Source of the DNA: Adiantum capillus-veneris
Lineage: Eukaryota; Streptophyta; Polypodiopsida; Polypodiales; Pteridaceae
Assembly (NCBI GenBank): GCA_014529385.2
Contig: CM043960.1
Location: 117,810,043-117,870,042, forward strand
Reading direction: 5' to 3'
Length of the DNA stretch: 60,000 nt
Made by a program: the position numbers and the translations under genes. Shown one piece after another: positions 19,609 to 31,603 of the stretch. Below the pieces are notes generated by a model. That model was not told the DNA's origin and did no database searches. It was given only the letters and a program-made list of their open reading frames with translations. The first letter of the stretch is position 1. Each line of letters opens with the position of its first letter.

Positions 19609-19833
19609 TGTTGGAATTAGGGTTGCAGAGAGAGAAACACATCTTGGAGAAGAAAGGAAGCTCAAGGCACACAATAGAGAGTGTATTACTTAGTGTGCAA
19701 TGGAAAGATAGATAGCCCTAGAGTGATGGGCGAAAATACAATGCTCGAGGGAAAAAACGTCCTAAAGAGGTAAAAAATGCCCTGGCGGTCCTAGTGTGTT
19801 CACACACATCACTACCACATGTATATAGTAACA
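19609..19833 (-). repeat. 3' LTR of Copia C
   Basis: Plus-strand TGTTGGAATTAGGG at one end and TATATAGTAACA at the other, i.e. TGTTAC...CCAACA when read with the element. It is followed by the tract AATCCCCCTTGG. Confidence 0.9.
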
Positions 19834-19845
19834 AATCCCCCTTGG
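19834..19845 (-). promoter_or_regulatory. Polypurine tract of Copia C
   Basis: CCAAGGGGGATT on the minus strand directly precedes the TGTTAC start of the 3' LTR. Confidence 0.8.
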
Positions 19846-19908
19846 AGTGATGCGGTGAACGAGAGCTGGCACATAACTAAAGGGAAGTGCCATGCCCTGA
19901 GGACATGA

Positions 19909-22900
19909 TCAGTCCACAACGGGGAGTAAGCCCAAACCTTGGCGGAAAGCTTCAAGCTTCTCACTAGACAATGCCATTGTGAAAAGATCTGCAAGGTTGT
20001 CCTGTGTTGGCACATAAGCCAAGCTGATCTCTCCTGCTGAGAGCCTCTCCCTGACATAGTGGTAATGCACCTCAATGTGCTTTGTGCGAGCATGAAAAAC
20101 TGGGTTCCTCGCAACTGGCAATGCACTCTCACTGTCAGTGTAGATAGTGTTGGCAGTGTGCTATCCAACACCCAAATCAACCATAAGGCGTCTGAGCCAT
20201 ACACACTCAACCGTAGCTATGAAGACTGCCCTGTACTCAGCCTCACAACTCGAAGTAGGCTGCTTCTTGCTCAACCATGATATACATGAACTGCCAAGCA
20301 TGAAACAAAAACCACTTGTGGACACTCGCGTGTCAAAACAACCAGCCCAATCTGAGTCCGAAGAAGCATGTAAGTCTGGCAGCAATGATCCCCCCTTGGG
20401 ATAAAACAAGCCAAGATGTAAAGTGCCACTAAGGTAGCGGAAAATTCTCTTGACAGCCTGCCAATGCTTAGACCCTGGGCTATGCATAAATCTGTTGACC
20501 TGTGAGACTACAAAATGAATATCTGGCCTCGCGTTACATACATAAATAAGGCAGCCAACAGCAGTTTGATAAAGAGTGACATTAGCAGGATCGCCAGCAT
20601 CATGTAGACTCAACTTCAAACCTGTTTCCATGGGAGTGGCAATAGGTTTGCAATCCTCAAGTCCAAACTTACATAGCAATGTCTCTATGTAACTTTTCTG
20701 ACACAAGGAAATACCACCATCACACTGCTTAAACTGTATACCCAAATAATGATGCAACAACCCCAAATCTTTCATCTTGAAAGTAGCATTCAAATCAGCC
20801 TTAAATTCAGCAATATGTCTCTCATTTGGTCCAGTGATCAACAAATCATCAACATAAAGAACCACAATGAGAAGTACATCACCCTCATGCTTTACATTTA
20901 ATGTGATTTCTGTTGGACTGTTACGAAAGCCTCGTTTAATCAAATGAGTGTCAACTTTCTCATACCACGCACGAGGAGATTTCTTCAACCCATACAAAGC
21001 CTTCTTACATCTACACACTTTGTCCTCTTGTCCTTTTATGACAAAACCGCGAGGCTGTGTTACATAAACTTCCTCAAATATGTCACCATTCAAGAAAGTA
21101 GTAACAATGTCTGATTGATGTACATCCCAACCAAAATGAGCTGCCAATGCACATAGAAAACGCACAGTAGTCATACAACAAGTGGGAGCAAAAGTCTCTT
21201 CATAATCTATGCCTTTTTGCTGTGCATAACCCTTTGCAAAAAGTCGCAACTTATGGCGATCGATCTCACCATCCGGCTTGCGTTTCAACTTGTAAACCCA
21301 CTTCATACCAATAGCCTTTTTTCCACGAGGCAAATCACATAAAGTCCATGTGCCATTTTCTATAAGTGCATCATATTCTGATTGCATGGCAGCCATCCAA
21401 TTTTTTGAATTCTGTGCTTCATCAAAAGACAGAGGCTCCTCAACATCATGTAAGCTAGACACAGCCAAAGCATAACAATCTGATGCATAAGATGCATGGC
21501 GAGATCCTGAACGAGTACGACTAGACAAAGGTGCATCCAATTTACTGTCACGCAAAGTGTGCACTAGCCATTTTGGCATACCTCTAGCCTGCTCATTTTC
21601 AACCCTTTCCTCATCAAGTACATCATGTACATCTGCATCAGTAATACACTGATCTATAACATTTTTAGAAACCCCCATAGGTTGTACATTTGCCTCATTG
21701 GAACTTACATTCGTATTTCCACCACTGAAAAGAGGCAACAAAGTGTCATAAATGTCCTCTGAGCTTACATTACTGTCTCTAGTACATGACAGCAAGGGCT
21801 GAACAGAATCTTCCATAAACACTACATCTCGTGAAACCAGTATACGTTTTTTTTGCGGATGATACAACCTGTAACCTTTGCTTTCAGCACTATAACCAAC
21901 AAAAATACATTTGACAGCCTTATCATCCAATTTTATGTGTTGTGTTTGTGGCACCAAAGCATATGCCAAACAGCCAAAAACACGCATGTGCTCAATAGAA
22001 GGCTTTCTATCATGCCATGCTTCATATGGAGTAATAGACTGGAAATATTTCGTAGGACACCTGTTTAGTACATAAGAGGTACACATGATGGCCTCAAGCC
22101 AAAAAGAATGCGGAAAATCTTGACTTTTGACCATACATCATGCCATTTCTGTCAGTGACCTGTTTTTCCTCTCAGCAACACCATTTTGCTGAGGTGTATA
22201 AGGCACTGTATATTGGTGTTTTATCCCACGACTAGCCACAAATGCATTAAATTCATGAGACATATACTCCCCCCCCTCGATGGGAACGGAGGGTGCCCAT
22301 AGTACATTTCGAGACATTTTTAGCCATAGCCAGAAATTGTTTGAAGCACATAAAAACTTCGTACTTCGCTTTAAGAAGAAATACCCATGCATGCCTGGAG
22401 TAATCATCAATGAAAGTCACGAAGTACAGGTAATTGCCCAAGGACGGAGTTTGCATGGGCCCACAAACATCACTATGCACAAGCTGCAACCTGCATATGG
22501 CCCTAACTGAACCATCCTTTGGAAACTTAGAACGCTGCATCTTACCCAAAATACAACCTTCACAAACATGTTTGACAGGTGCTCCAAAAGGCGGCAAATA
22601 AGCGACCATATCAGATTTCTACAAACGCAGCAAATTGGCAAAATTCAGATGACCAAAACGTGCATGCCAAAGTTTTTCATCTGAAATAGCCCTTGAATCT
22701 GCAACAGCATTTACAAAATTTTGTCCATACTTGTCATACAAAGTGAGCTCATACAACCCACGGTACAAAAGGCCAGATGCAATAATTTCATCACCAAAAC
22801 TGACATCATGAACTGTACATCTGTCATCCACAAATTTGACTACAAGTCCAAGTCTAGCAAGTGCGGATACAGACAAGAGATTCTTCTTGTTCCCAGGTAC

Positions 22901-24187
22901 ATAAAGTGCATCAACTAGGGTGAAAGAACTGCCATTTGCAGCAGTAAGCACAATCTTTCCAACTCCTTGAACCGGATAAGAGGCTTTGTTGGCACAAGTG
23001 ATTGAATTCCCATGAGGGACAGACGAGAGAGAGGTAAAAAATTCACGATGTGAGGTAATGTGCTTTGTAGCACCACTATTGCAATACCACACATGTGAAT
23101 CTGCAGCAATTGATAAGCATGCATCATGGACAGCAGGATTGTAAGTGCACTCTACGCTAAAAGCCCATTCTGCATCAACATCAGCAACACAGTCTCCTTT
23201 CACAAAAGACTCAACAATGGCTGCATTTGTAGTGGAACCAGCATTTGCAGTGGAACCACCCTCTTTCTTCTTAGCCTCTTTGGCCTTCAACTTAGGACAC
23301 CACTTGATCAAGTGATCATTAGCTTTACAATAATGGCAACGCATCTTCTTTTTTCCCTTATCACCAGAATTGCCAGACGAAGTGTTGCCAGTAGAAGCAT
23401 TGGGAACATAATTTTTTCCACTCACAGAAGAACCATAAGAAGTGGCTGCATTGCTGTTACCACCCTTTCTTTGAGAAGCAATAAAAGCCTGTTCAACTGC
23501 ACGTTGTCTAGTCCTATTTTTTCTGGAAAGTGACTCTTGCAACATCAATGTGCATAATGCATCAAACTTGACAACTTCTCGATTTCCTTGGGTCATAAGT
23601 CTCCAAGTACTAGCAAAAGTCTGGGAAGAATCTGGTAAGGCATCAAGAACAGTCTGCACAAGTGAACTGTCTAAAATGACTTCACCTACAAAAATAAGCT
23701 GCTCATTGATATCCTTGACACTAGCAAGGAAAGTGTCCATATCATCTTCCTCATGCATAATCTTCAACTCCAGCTCTTTACGCAGCAAAGCAATTTTAGC
23801 CTCATTGCGACTTGCATAAAGACCAACCAATATATCCCAAGCCTGTTTTACAGATTTTGCTGAACGGATGTGAGGAACAATGGTGTGCTTCACAGACAAC
23901 GCAATCAATGCATGATCCTGCGCATCCTTTACATCCCAACGAGCTTGTTCTACAGTAGGCAAAACAACTCTAATAGTAGAAATCCTTGCAGCAAGACCTG
24001 CAACATCCTCAACATCGCCTACATCCTCAAAACCAGGACGTACATCAATACCCTACACAATGTTCTAGACGCCCTTTGACACAAGAACATGTTGCATCAT
24101 ATAAGTCCACATAGGGTAGTTGTCCCCATCCAACAATTCCTCAGCAGCAAACATCTTGAACACATCTGTGTTGTTGTTGTTAGCCAT
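19909..24187 (-). pseudogene. Copia C gag-pol polyprotein, broken
   Basis: The protein starts at 24187 (MANNNNTD, gag). The capsid region is followed by a CCHC zinc knuckle (CHYCKANDHLIKWC), a protease site reading WYCNSGAT, the pre-integrase LWHARFGHLN, the integrase with HSDVCGP and [13 protein letters not shown], the RT with LYVDDLLITGPN, and an RNase H with SSCEAEYRAV and HARTKHIEVHYH. All phases agree except a frameshift near 22280. In-frame stops lie near 24060 (two), 22619, 22138 and 20161. The catalytic protease Asp is Asn, from a GAT to AAT change. The chain encodes the full enzyme set for reverse transcription and integration but cannot work as it stands. Confidence 0.9.
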
Positions 24188-24534
24188 GGTAAATGTTGCA
24201 CCTGATGTGAAAACTACCCGAAAATATGAGAAACGGAGCGGGAACAACACGTGCTATATAGCAGAAACCATAGAAGACTGTAAGGCACCTATTATGCAGA
24301 AAATGGCACTGACAAAAATTGTGCAAAAAATGACGAATTGCCTGTGCAGACCTGCCTGTAGTGTAAACGGAGGCCGAAATGAGCCCGAATCAATAATTTG
24401 AGCAGACCAAGCTCTACGAGTGTGCCCAAAGTATTTGTCTACCTACGAACGCTTGCCAAAGCTCACTAAAATCGGAGAAAGTGAGCAGGTGTGTGCTGGA
24501 GGAGCTAGCAACTAAGCCCGGGAGGATGTGACCT

Positions 24535-24546
24535 GCTCTGATACCA
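24535..24546 (-). promoter_or_regulatory. Primer-binding site of Copia C (initiator Met tRNA)
   Basis: TGGTATCAGAGC on the minus strand, two bases from the 5' LTR end, complements the 3' end of plant initiator methionine tRNA. Confidence 0.9.
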
Positions 24547-24548
24547 AT

Positions 24549-24775
24549 TGTTGGAATTAGGGTTGCAAAGAGACAAACACAACTTGGAGAAGACAAAGGA
24601 AGCTCAAGGAACACAATAGAGAGTGTAATACTTAGTGTGAAATGGAAAGATAGATAGCCCTAGAGTGATGGGCGTATATACAATGCTTGGGGGGAAAAAC
24701 CTCCTAAAGAGGGGAAAAATGCCCCGGCGGTCCTAGTGTGTTCACACACATCACTACCACATGTATATGGTATAA
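24549..24775 (-). repeat. 5' LTR of Copia C
   Basis: It aligns with 19609-19833. Its outer end reads GGTATAA where the sister has AGTAACA and the copy at 59626 implies GGTAACA, so the terminal CA is mutated. Confidence 0.88.
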
Positions 24776-24780
24776 GGTAA

Positions 24781-25115
24781 AAGTAGGGAGTCATGGTTCA
24801 AAAACCTGTACAAAGTACCATAGTTAGGGAGGAGAGGCTAGTTTGGAAGGTGAGTAATTCCTCCTTAAATGTAGGGGGTACAAGCAAAAAAGGGGTGGGA
24901 AAAGATTTTTAGGTGGGAAGTAAAAGAAGGGAGTACAAGTCACTTAGGGGCTTATTTAAAGTTAATGAGGGCCTTTTTTTAAAAGGGGCTAGTCAATCAA
25001 AATTGAATGAGCCCTGTGTGAAAAAAAGTTAGGAAGAGGTATAGGGGAAATATAGGGGGGTGGACGAGTTAGTGGAGGGGAGGATGGCAAGATTAGGTAC
25101 GGTCGGGTTTGGTAG
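24781..25115 (-). repeat. Upstream pseudo-LTR, part 2 (right of Copia C)
   Basis: It matches 13648-13980 from AAGTAGGGAGTCATGG through GGTCGGGTTTGGTAG. It ends abruptly at 25115 in the truncated A LTR. Confidence 0.75.
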
Positions 25116-26571
25116 TGACTGCATGTCAAACAGAGCCCGAAGCGAAAAGATATGGACGCTGGAAGATTGGGTGCCTTTGTCTGAAGTTGATTGCAGATGA
25201 TTTGATTGGTTTTTGGTGGCCTTGGTTTGAGGGCTAGAAGAGTTGTGAAGTGTGGCAAATTTGGGGGAAGATGGAGTCGGTTCAATGAGTTTTTTGCTGG
25301 ATTCTACGGCTCGGCAAATGGATCATTGGGGGCCAATGGGTAGATAGAGCAAGTTAGAGGAAACAAAGTTTTTTTTTTAAAGGTGGTCTTTGTTTTTTTC
25401 AAAAGCCTCGAGGCTTAGGCCTTGTGGTGCTGCCACATGGTTGGCAATTGACCCATATGCAAAATGGAGGAGGAGGGTCGCACTACATAGGCAGGGCTGT
25501 GAGCCCACATATGAACACAAGGGAGGAGAGAGGGGAGCTCCCTCCTCTTGGCTATGGCGCACGGGCGGCGTCCCTGCAGTGCACTGCGCTGGGCATTTGG
25601 CGGCGATTTTGGCTGAGCTGGGCGGCACCAAGGGCGCTCGAGCCCGCATTGAGTGGTTGATGATGTGGCATTGGCTAGTGGGGTGTCCCGCGGCTCCGTT
25701 AAAACCCCCCAATTTTTTGAAGAAAGAAGGGAGGGCAATAGCGACCTCGCTATTGCCTCCCCCCCTCATGGAAGAAGTTGATCCCGTAGTGAAGGGAGAG
25801 CCAAGGCCAAGGCCGTTCAAATATCTAGCAAGGGAGATCAAGCAAAGCCAAAGACGGAATTCAAAGTCCCAAGAGGAGCAAGCCGGGTGGCCAAGTTGGG
25901 CGGACATTAGGGAAGATGTGTACACCATAAAATTGTTTCCAAAAATGAACTATGCCAAGTGGTGACAATGCAAGGAAATGCTAAATGGAGGTACAAGTGA
26001 AGTGCATGACATGAAACCTCACCCCTTATTTCTTTTTTAAGTCTCCTAGACACGCCCTTATAAAAGGAGGTATACGTTCATTTTTTGGGGTCTTTTGACC
26101 AAGGTGGGATTTTTTGCCTGAGTGTGTGATTGAAAGTTGCAAGCCTGTGTAGTGCAAAGCTTGCCATTGAAGCTGCATACTTGATTGTACTATTCCCCTA
26201 TGCAATAATACCACATATTTGGCCCTATTTCTTGTGTTGCTTCTCCCCATCCCCCTCCTTTTCTCTTGCACTTTGTGTATTGGCCAGTGCTTGCAGAGGG
26301 TTTGCCTGCAGCTTGAAGGGTGTTACCAAGAGGGTAGAATCCGGGTGTTTTGTGAGTCAGAAAGGGTGAGTTGAGCAGAGTGGGTGCATTTGTGCTGCAA
26401 GGTGTTTTGGCAAGGTATGAGATAGTTGTTATGTGTGCTAAAGTGGAGTTGTTAGTGCAAATTATCCAATTTGATCGTGTTTTTTGAGAGGTTAGGGGTG
26501 TTGTGGAATCCCTGGGCTATAGAGAGGCAGATATTTGGTGTGTTGGGTGTGTTCCCTATTCCCCCTCTCCA
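25114..26571 (+). repeat. Truncated A-family LTR (copy A3)
   Basis: It corresponds to A1 from about position 7804 onward. It lacks the first ~95 bases and ends CCCCCTCTCCA like A1. It has a TATA box at 26059-26065. No A interior follows, so it is a solo LTR or the remnant of another copy. Confidence 0.7.
26059..26065 (+). promoter_or_regulatory. TATA box in A3 LTR
   Basis: TATAAAA in the conserved position with GGAGGTATAC downstream. Confidence 0.5.
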
Positions 26572-26999
26572 CCGTGCTGAGGCCGGTCTGGCAGCCTTCC
26601 AATATTCTAGCTTTTACTCCCCTGGTACCTCCCCATATTAAATTAACAGTTTAACATGAGAAAATCATTTGGGAGAATTAGGTATTAGTTTTTATGACAT
26701 AAATGACTAGAAGAGCACCCGACCCTGTTTAGGGATCGATCGGTCCACCCATCCACTTCCACTGTACGGACATAGAGAATTTCACTTTGCAGGGCCAACC
26801 TACCCGAGCAAGAGACATAAGTTGAGGCCACTTTTCCTCCCTCCATGAACCAGAGCTTTGAAAGGATCCCAAATACGAGCAAGTGGTAGGGTATCAACAC
26901 CAACCATACCAGTTTAGATTCCATGCCTCTTTGTTGGCAGACTGCTTCAATCGGAGAGAGTATCCTAGTAAGAACTCAAACCAACATAATATGTCAATC
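26572..26999. other. Unassigned sequence right of A3
   Basis: About 430 bases with no coding frame, repeat match or promoter that I could support. Confidence 0.4.
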
Positions 27000-27832
27000 C
27001 AAGGATGTATCCAACCCAGCTAGTGCATGAAAATGTTGAATGCAATGCCTAGAAACAACAATGCATTGAGGAGAAAGGTGTCACTCTCAAGCCAAGAAGC
27101 AACTAAAAGGGAAAATGCCTAAGTCTCACGTGCGGTCTAGTGAACACTCAAATGGTCATAGAGGTGTCAAATGAACTGCAAATGACATGAAACTTGAGAT
27201 TAGGGGTCTCTAGGCTATAGGCAATAGGTCTCCAACAACAAAAACTGCAAAATTCATCGCCAGGTAGATGTGTAACCGCAAATGTTGTCACCTCTTATTT
27301 TCACCAAAAATGAAAAATGAGGGTTCTTTTGGCTCCTGCTAAGGCCTACTTATCTCTTTCCATGCTTAGATCCACTTAAAACACCATCAACAACTTAAAA
27401 CAAGAAAATAAACACACTAGACAACCTAGAGCTAGAATCACTCATTGCATCACGCGCGCGCGCACACACACACACATAGCATATTGAGCATCTACACAAT
27501 GCCAAGAGTATGAGGAATCAACACAAGAGATTCCATTAGCAATACTTACCCGTACAAAGAGTAGTGAGCATGCAAGTGTAGGCGTACTCTTCACTACATG
27601 GGCTCCAAAGTTAATTGATCCTCTAATAATTACAAATTTTGGCTTATATACCCAAGGTTAATTTCATCGACTAGGGTATCTAATCTCTTCATTAAGTACA
27701 AAAATTGTTTGAAATAATCAAACTCTTCTTCCGGATTCAGAATCTACAATGTCGGATTAGGAAGAAAGTAAATGATTAAGTGAAAGAAGTTTTATAGGCC
27801 CATCCAAATTGGCGATTGAGTTCTTTGCTTCA
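27000..27832 (-). repeat. Probable LTR on the minus strand (outer end unknown)
   Basis: On the minus strand a purine tract (GGAGGGGGGAGAGT) abuts TGAAGCAAAGAACTC at 27832. A TATA-type TATATAAGCC lies at 27641-27650, about 185 bases inside. This fits the 3' LTR of a minus-strand element. No partner LTR was found, and the left limit is a guess. Confidence 0.4.
27453..27476. repeat. (CG)n(CA)n microsatellite
   Basis: Five CG units run into seven CA units. Confidence 0.9.
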
Positions 27833-27833
27833 A

Positions 27834-27846
27834 CTCTCCCCCCTCC
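27834..27846 (-). promoter_or_regulatory. Polypurine tract candidate
   Basis: TTGGAGGGGGGAGAG-type run on the minus strand ending at the TG of the probable LTR. Confidence 0.45.
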
Positions 27847-27849
27847 AAG

Positions 27850-28357
27850 CTTCTTGTCATCCTTGACAAGACTTCATTCTTTGAGCAAGGGATTTCTTTC
27901 TTTCTATTTGTTGACATATTGTTGGAATGCCATCATCATTTGTTGTATCTGATCTTCCTTATGTAGCTTGTAGATTCTTGTCAATGGGTTTTCTCATTTG
28001 TGGAGGGTGTAGGCCACAAATCTGAGCCAAAGATCCTTGCAAATTGGCATGAACATAGTGGAATCCGTCTCAAAGTAGCCCATATAGAAAGACTCCTCAA
28101 AGGTATGCATGTAGTGGCTTGGGAGGAACATAATTTTGGAAAAAAATCCATAGATTACCTCTCAATTACCTTCATCTTGGGGGTATCATTTAAGTTGAAG
28201 ATAAGTCCTTTGGTATCCCTCCAAGAATAAAGTCCACTTTAATTTCGTGGCCTCTGTATTTCTGAATGAATTCCACTTTACTTTGGTGGCCTCTACTACA
28301 TGAGAAGAACATGTAGCAGATATTCAACACCATTTTACATGCTATATCTAGCTTTCC
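27850..28357. other. Non-coding stretch inside a decayed element
   Basis: About 500 AT-rich bases between the polypurine candidate and the coiled-coil reading frames. No gene is supported; the short plus-strand frame at 28000-28230 looks like chance. Confidence 0.35.
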
Positions 28358-31300
28358 TCAAACTAGGATGATCATTTTATTGATGGCCTTCCTCATATAA
28401 GAGAGTGAAGGTGTCTCTCTTGGTTTGGGAAGGCCAGGTAGTTTAGCCATATAGGGTGAGAAACAAGTAGTTGCTCGAAGTCCACCCACCTTCTCCTCCT
28501 GATGATTGGGCAGTACGTTGGTTTGATTTGAAGGTGGATTGTAGCAAATGAATTCACTATTATTGGATTCTTGTTCTCCCACATGAAGTGAACTCTCCAT
28601 TTTGGTCTGGCCTCTCTATTCTGCTCTGTGGTCCATTCCAAAAGTTCATTATCTTTGTAAGAAGTAGCTCTCTCTTCTTTTCTATTGTTAGCCATTTTAG
28701 TAGTGGATAGGGAAGTTTTGGTTCATGAACCTCCTCTCGTAGATTCTCTGGAGTAATGTATTTTAGTAAATCTAGTTTCAGTAAATGATGCTTGTAGTGG
28801 AGGTTCCTGGCCACAACTTCCCTAGTCACTTCCTAGTGTTCCTCCAATAGATGTGAGTACTCCCATAAATTACTATTGCGGTAATTTATCGGGTTCAATT
28901 GAAGTACCCACATCTACTGGGCCTTCAAACTTCTTGTGCTCCTGCTTTGTCTCTTCTTCTATGTTCTCAAAGTTCGGCCCTATTTCCAAGGGTCCTTTCT
29001 CTCTAGGAGGGAGATTCTGGAATTTCTCAATTGTTGATAGCTACTTTCTTAAATCCTCCACTTCCTTCATGAGCATCTCAATGCTTTCATCCTTTGCTTT
29101 TCCTTCTTTTGTCATGGCCTTGCTCTTAGTGTGTAGAGCCTCTTCCAATGTAATTATTGTTGTTTGAGAAACTTCTAGTGTCTGTTGAAAATTTGCAATC
29201 TTCTTCTTATAGATGTCAATCTTCTCAGAGCTACTTGTCAGGATGAGAAAAGGATCTTCTGTAAATGCCTCTAGCTGTCTGTTTTGATCAGCTATCCGGT
29301 CTCTAAGCACATATATTGATATCCTTTGATTATGAGCTGGTGTTGCTAACTATTTGGCACTTTGATGGCCTTTTTTATATTTCTTTTCTTCTTGGTCCCT
29401 TGCAAGCTTGCCACTTTGAACAATACTCTCTTGTACTTGCATGTCCATCATTTCTTTCTCATAAAGCTCCATGTATTTTGCTAGCTCTCCGCTAACATGT
29501 TTAGTTTGTGCATGTTTCCTTTGTAGATCTTCTACCAAAAGTGTGTTGGTATCGACCAACTCTTTGTTTTCATTCCTTGTTTTATCTTTATCTTGTTATA
29601 TGTTGACCACCGCTAGACTGAGACTGGCATTTTTATCTTCTTCTCTCTCATATTTGAGATTGATTTGCATGATTTTCTTGTTCAGATCTTCAGCTAGCTT
29701 AGATATTAATGCTGGCTTGGCCATACTAGACATTGATTATTGAATGATAATTTGGTCCTTGAGCAGCATCTTGTGTCGTTTCTTTGGCGATTTCTTGGAT
29801 AGATTCCTTGCTATCATCTTTCTTTATAAGGGTGATTTCCAATTGAGTGGTTATCTCTATCTTATGGTTTGATTTACCTTCTTCTTGAACTTCCTGAAGA
29901 GAGTGTCTAGGCAAGGATAATAGTCCTGCCTTTTGGTGCTTTCTCCACATTTTATGTATGTTTGTAACTACTTGGAGAATCTGTCCCTGTTGAACTTTTG
30001 ATGAGATTGGTAAGCCAGCCATCCCAAGATTTTCTTGTATTTTTAACAGGACTTAAAGCTGATCTACTCCTTTGTATACCTATTCATTCTTGTTTTTCGG
30101 TTGTTGATCAGTTGTCATGGGATTTTCTTGCATTTTTTGTAAGCCCTCTAACTGATCATCTTCCCATTGTGGCTTGTTTTGGAGTCCTCAACTCTGGGCT
30201 GGACCCACAATGATGAGTCCACCACAAACTTGGCTTTTTTTGGACTACAGCCTGCCTCTAAAAAATCTTTGAGTATCATTTTTGGATGTTTCCCCACTAT
30301 GAGTGGTCCATATGGGACCTTGACCTTTGTACTTTTTGTATGAACTTGATTGGACTACTCTGATTGAAGACTTGTATCAGTGGTGATGGGCTCCATCCAA
30401 ATCATATTGATAAGCATCGAGCTTTATATCTTTGGTTTTTCTTGTTGTTTCCCTTGCCTTACCTACTCCTCCTGCTAATATATTTGATACGTCATCTCTA
30501 TAATATTGTCTTCTTGGGTTTTATCAAAGGAATAGTTTTTCATAGTGGTGGTAGTGGTTTGTTGGTGATCAAGTCTTATTTTTGTTCTTAATTCCCTAGA
30601 GGAGGCACTTTCTTCATGTTGTTCTTGGGTCTTGATTTGTAGCCTTCTCCCCTTTTGATTCCTCTTCCACTGGTCTCTTTGATGTTTGACTAGTCTGTTC
30701 TTTGATTTTGGCCCTCATCATATCCGACAAACTTTGAGCTTGTTTTTTGAGCCACTTCCCTCTAATTTTTCTTTGTATATCCAGTCTGTCTATCAAAGTG
30801 TAGATGCTAGTGCAAGACTCTCATCAAGTGCTTGATCCTTCTTTATTTGATACTACTAAATGTTGGAAATTTCATTGTACTAAAATCCTCATCAGCATAG
30901 GCTTGTGGCTTCACACGCTCTCCTCTTGGCAGCTTGGTGATTTTTGCTCTTGTATCTGGAGTGATTTCAACTATCAACTTTCCCCATCCACTTTTGTGAG
31001 TATTGCCGTCATCTTCTCTTCATCTATCTTCTAGAGAGTTGTTATCAATTCATGAGCACGTCTGTAATCTGCTCGAGCTATAGGATCGAATAGGAAGTCC
31101 TCGACTCCTAGTCTAGAGATAGCTCTATTGGCATTATGTGGCATGTAAGAAATGGTGTTGAAGTCCTTGGGAATTTGGGGTGCCTCCCATCTCTTCCCTT
31201 GCTCGTCCTTCCATACATAGTTGAAGACTCTGAGACCATCCTGCACTTGGAAGGACTTGCAACAAAACAGACTCTTGAAATTGTAATGTGGTCCATCTCG

Positions 31301-31426
31301 TCCTGATAGTTTTAACTCTCTTTCTCTTCCAGCTTGTAAATACTTATGTGTCTCATCTTCTTGGGAGTGTCTTATCCTATAGAAAACAAATGATAAAAAT
31401 CCATTTTTTAGTTGGATAGTCATCAA
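28358..31426 (-). pseudogene. Decayed minus-strand coding region with coiled coils, element-associated
   Basis: A chain of short minus-strand frames (31426-31031, 30796-30614, 30022-29726, 29559-29350, 29310-29041, 28829-28358) reads like one long protein broken by stops. The first part (DFLFDPIARADYRRAHELIT) looks globular. The middle has a basic patch (KRPVEEESKGEK). Residues from ~29560 to 29040 are Glu/Lys/Leu-rich heptad-like coils (LVEDLQRKHAQTKHVSGELA). No pol motif is present. The region lies between an LTR-like block (31604-32288) and a polypurine candidate (27834), so it may be the body of a non-autonomous LTR element. A host coiled-coil pseudogene is the alternative. Confidence 0.4.
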
Positions 31427-31603
31427 ATGATAGTCATTTATGCAGTTAGTCCCATCATAGTTAGTTTGGTCAATAACTTGAGTTCAAGGTGTCCAAGTTT
31501 GTCATATGAGGTTTCATTTGGATTCTCTTGAGATGTACTTCATCATGGTCTCCTTCAGTCCCTCAAATTTGATAGATGGTAGCTAGCTGCGGTTGGTGCC
31601 AAC

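Larger units (their letters stand above)
19609..24775 (-). mobile_element. Ty1/copia retrotransposon C, decayed, nested in the Penelope-like element
   Basis: Short LTRs of 225 and 227 bases bound a Copia gag-pol in the order gag, protease, integrase, RT, RNase H on the minus strand. The initiator-methionine primer site lies next to the right LTR and a polypurine tract next to the left one. The LTRs differ at about twenty positions by eye, so the insertion is not recent. The same LTR family appears on the plus strand at 59626. Confidence 0.92.
13444..25115 (-). mobile_element. Penelope-like retroelement, tandem partial plus full copy, endonuclease-less
   Basis: A minus-strand reverse transcriptase of Penelope type (13958-15819) lies in a copy spanning about 19411 down to 13444. 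Its 3' terminal ~535 bases (13444-13980) recur upstream at 19412-19608 plus 24781-25115, split by Copia element C. A partial copy directly upstream of a fuller copy in the same direction is the usual pseudo-LTR arrangement of Penelope-like elements. Both repeats hold a hammerhead-like motif, another hallmark of these elements. No GIY-YIG endonuclease is visible after the RT or before it. Two further minus-strand frames (16358-16969, 17460-18152) precede the RT. The upstream copy is 5'-truncated at 25115 and abuts a truncated A LTR with an AG shared at the joint. Confidence 0.8.

Noticed and set aside
13444-25115. Reading the 13.4-14.0 and 19.4/24.8-25.1 kb repeats as ordinary LTRs
   Set aside because: They lack TG...CA ends and primer or polypurine sites, the RT is of Penelope type, and each carries a hammerhead-like motif, so pseudo-LTRs fit better.
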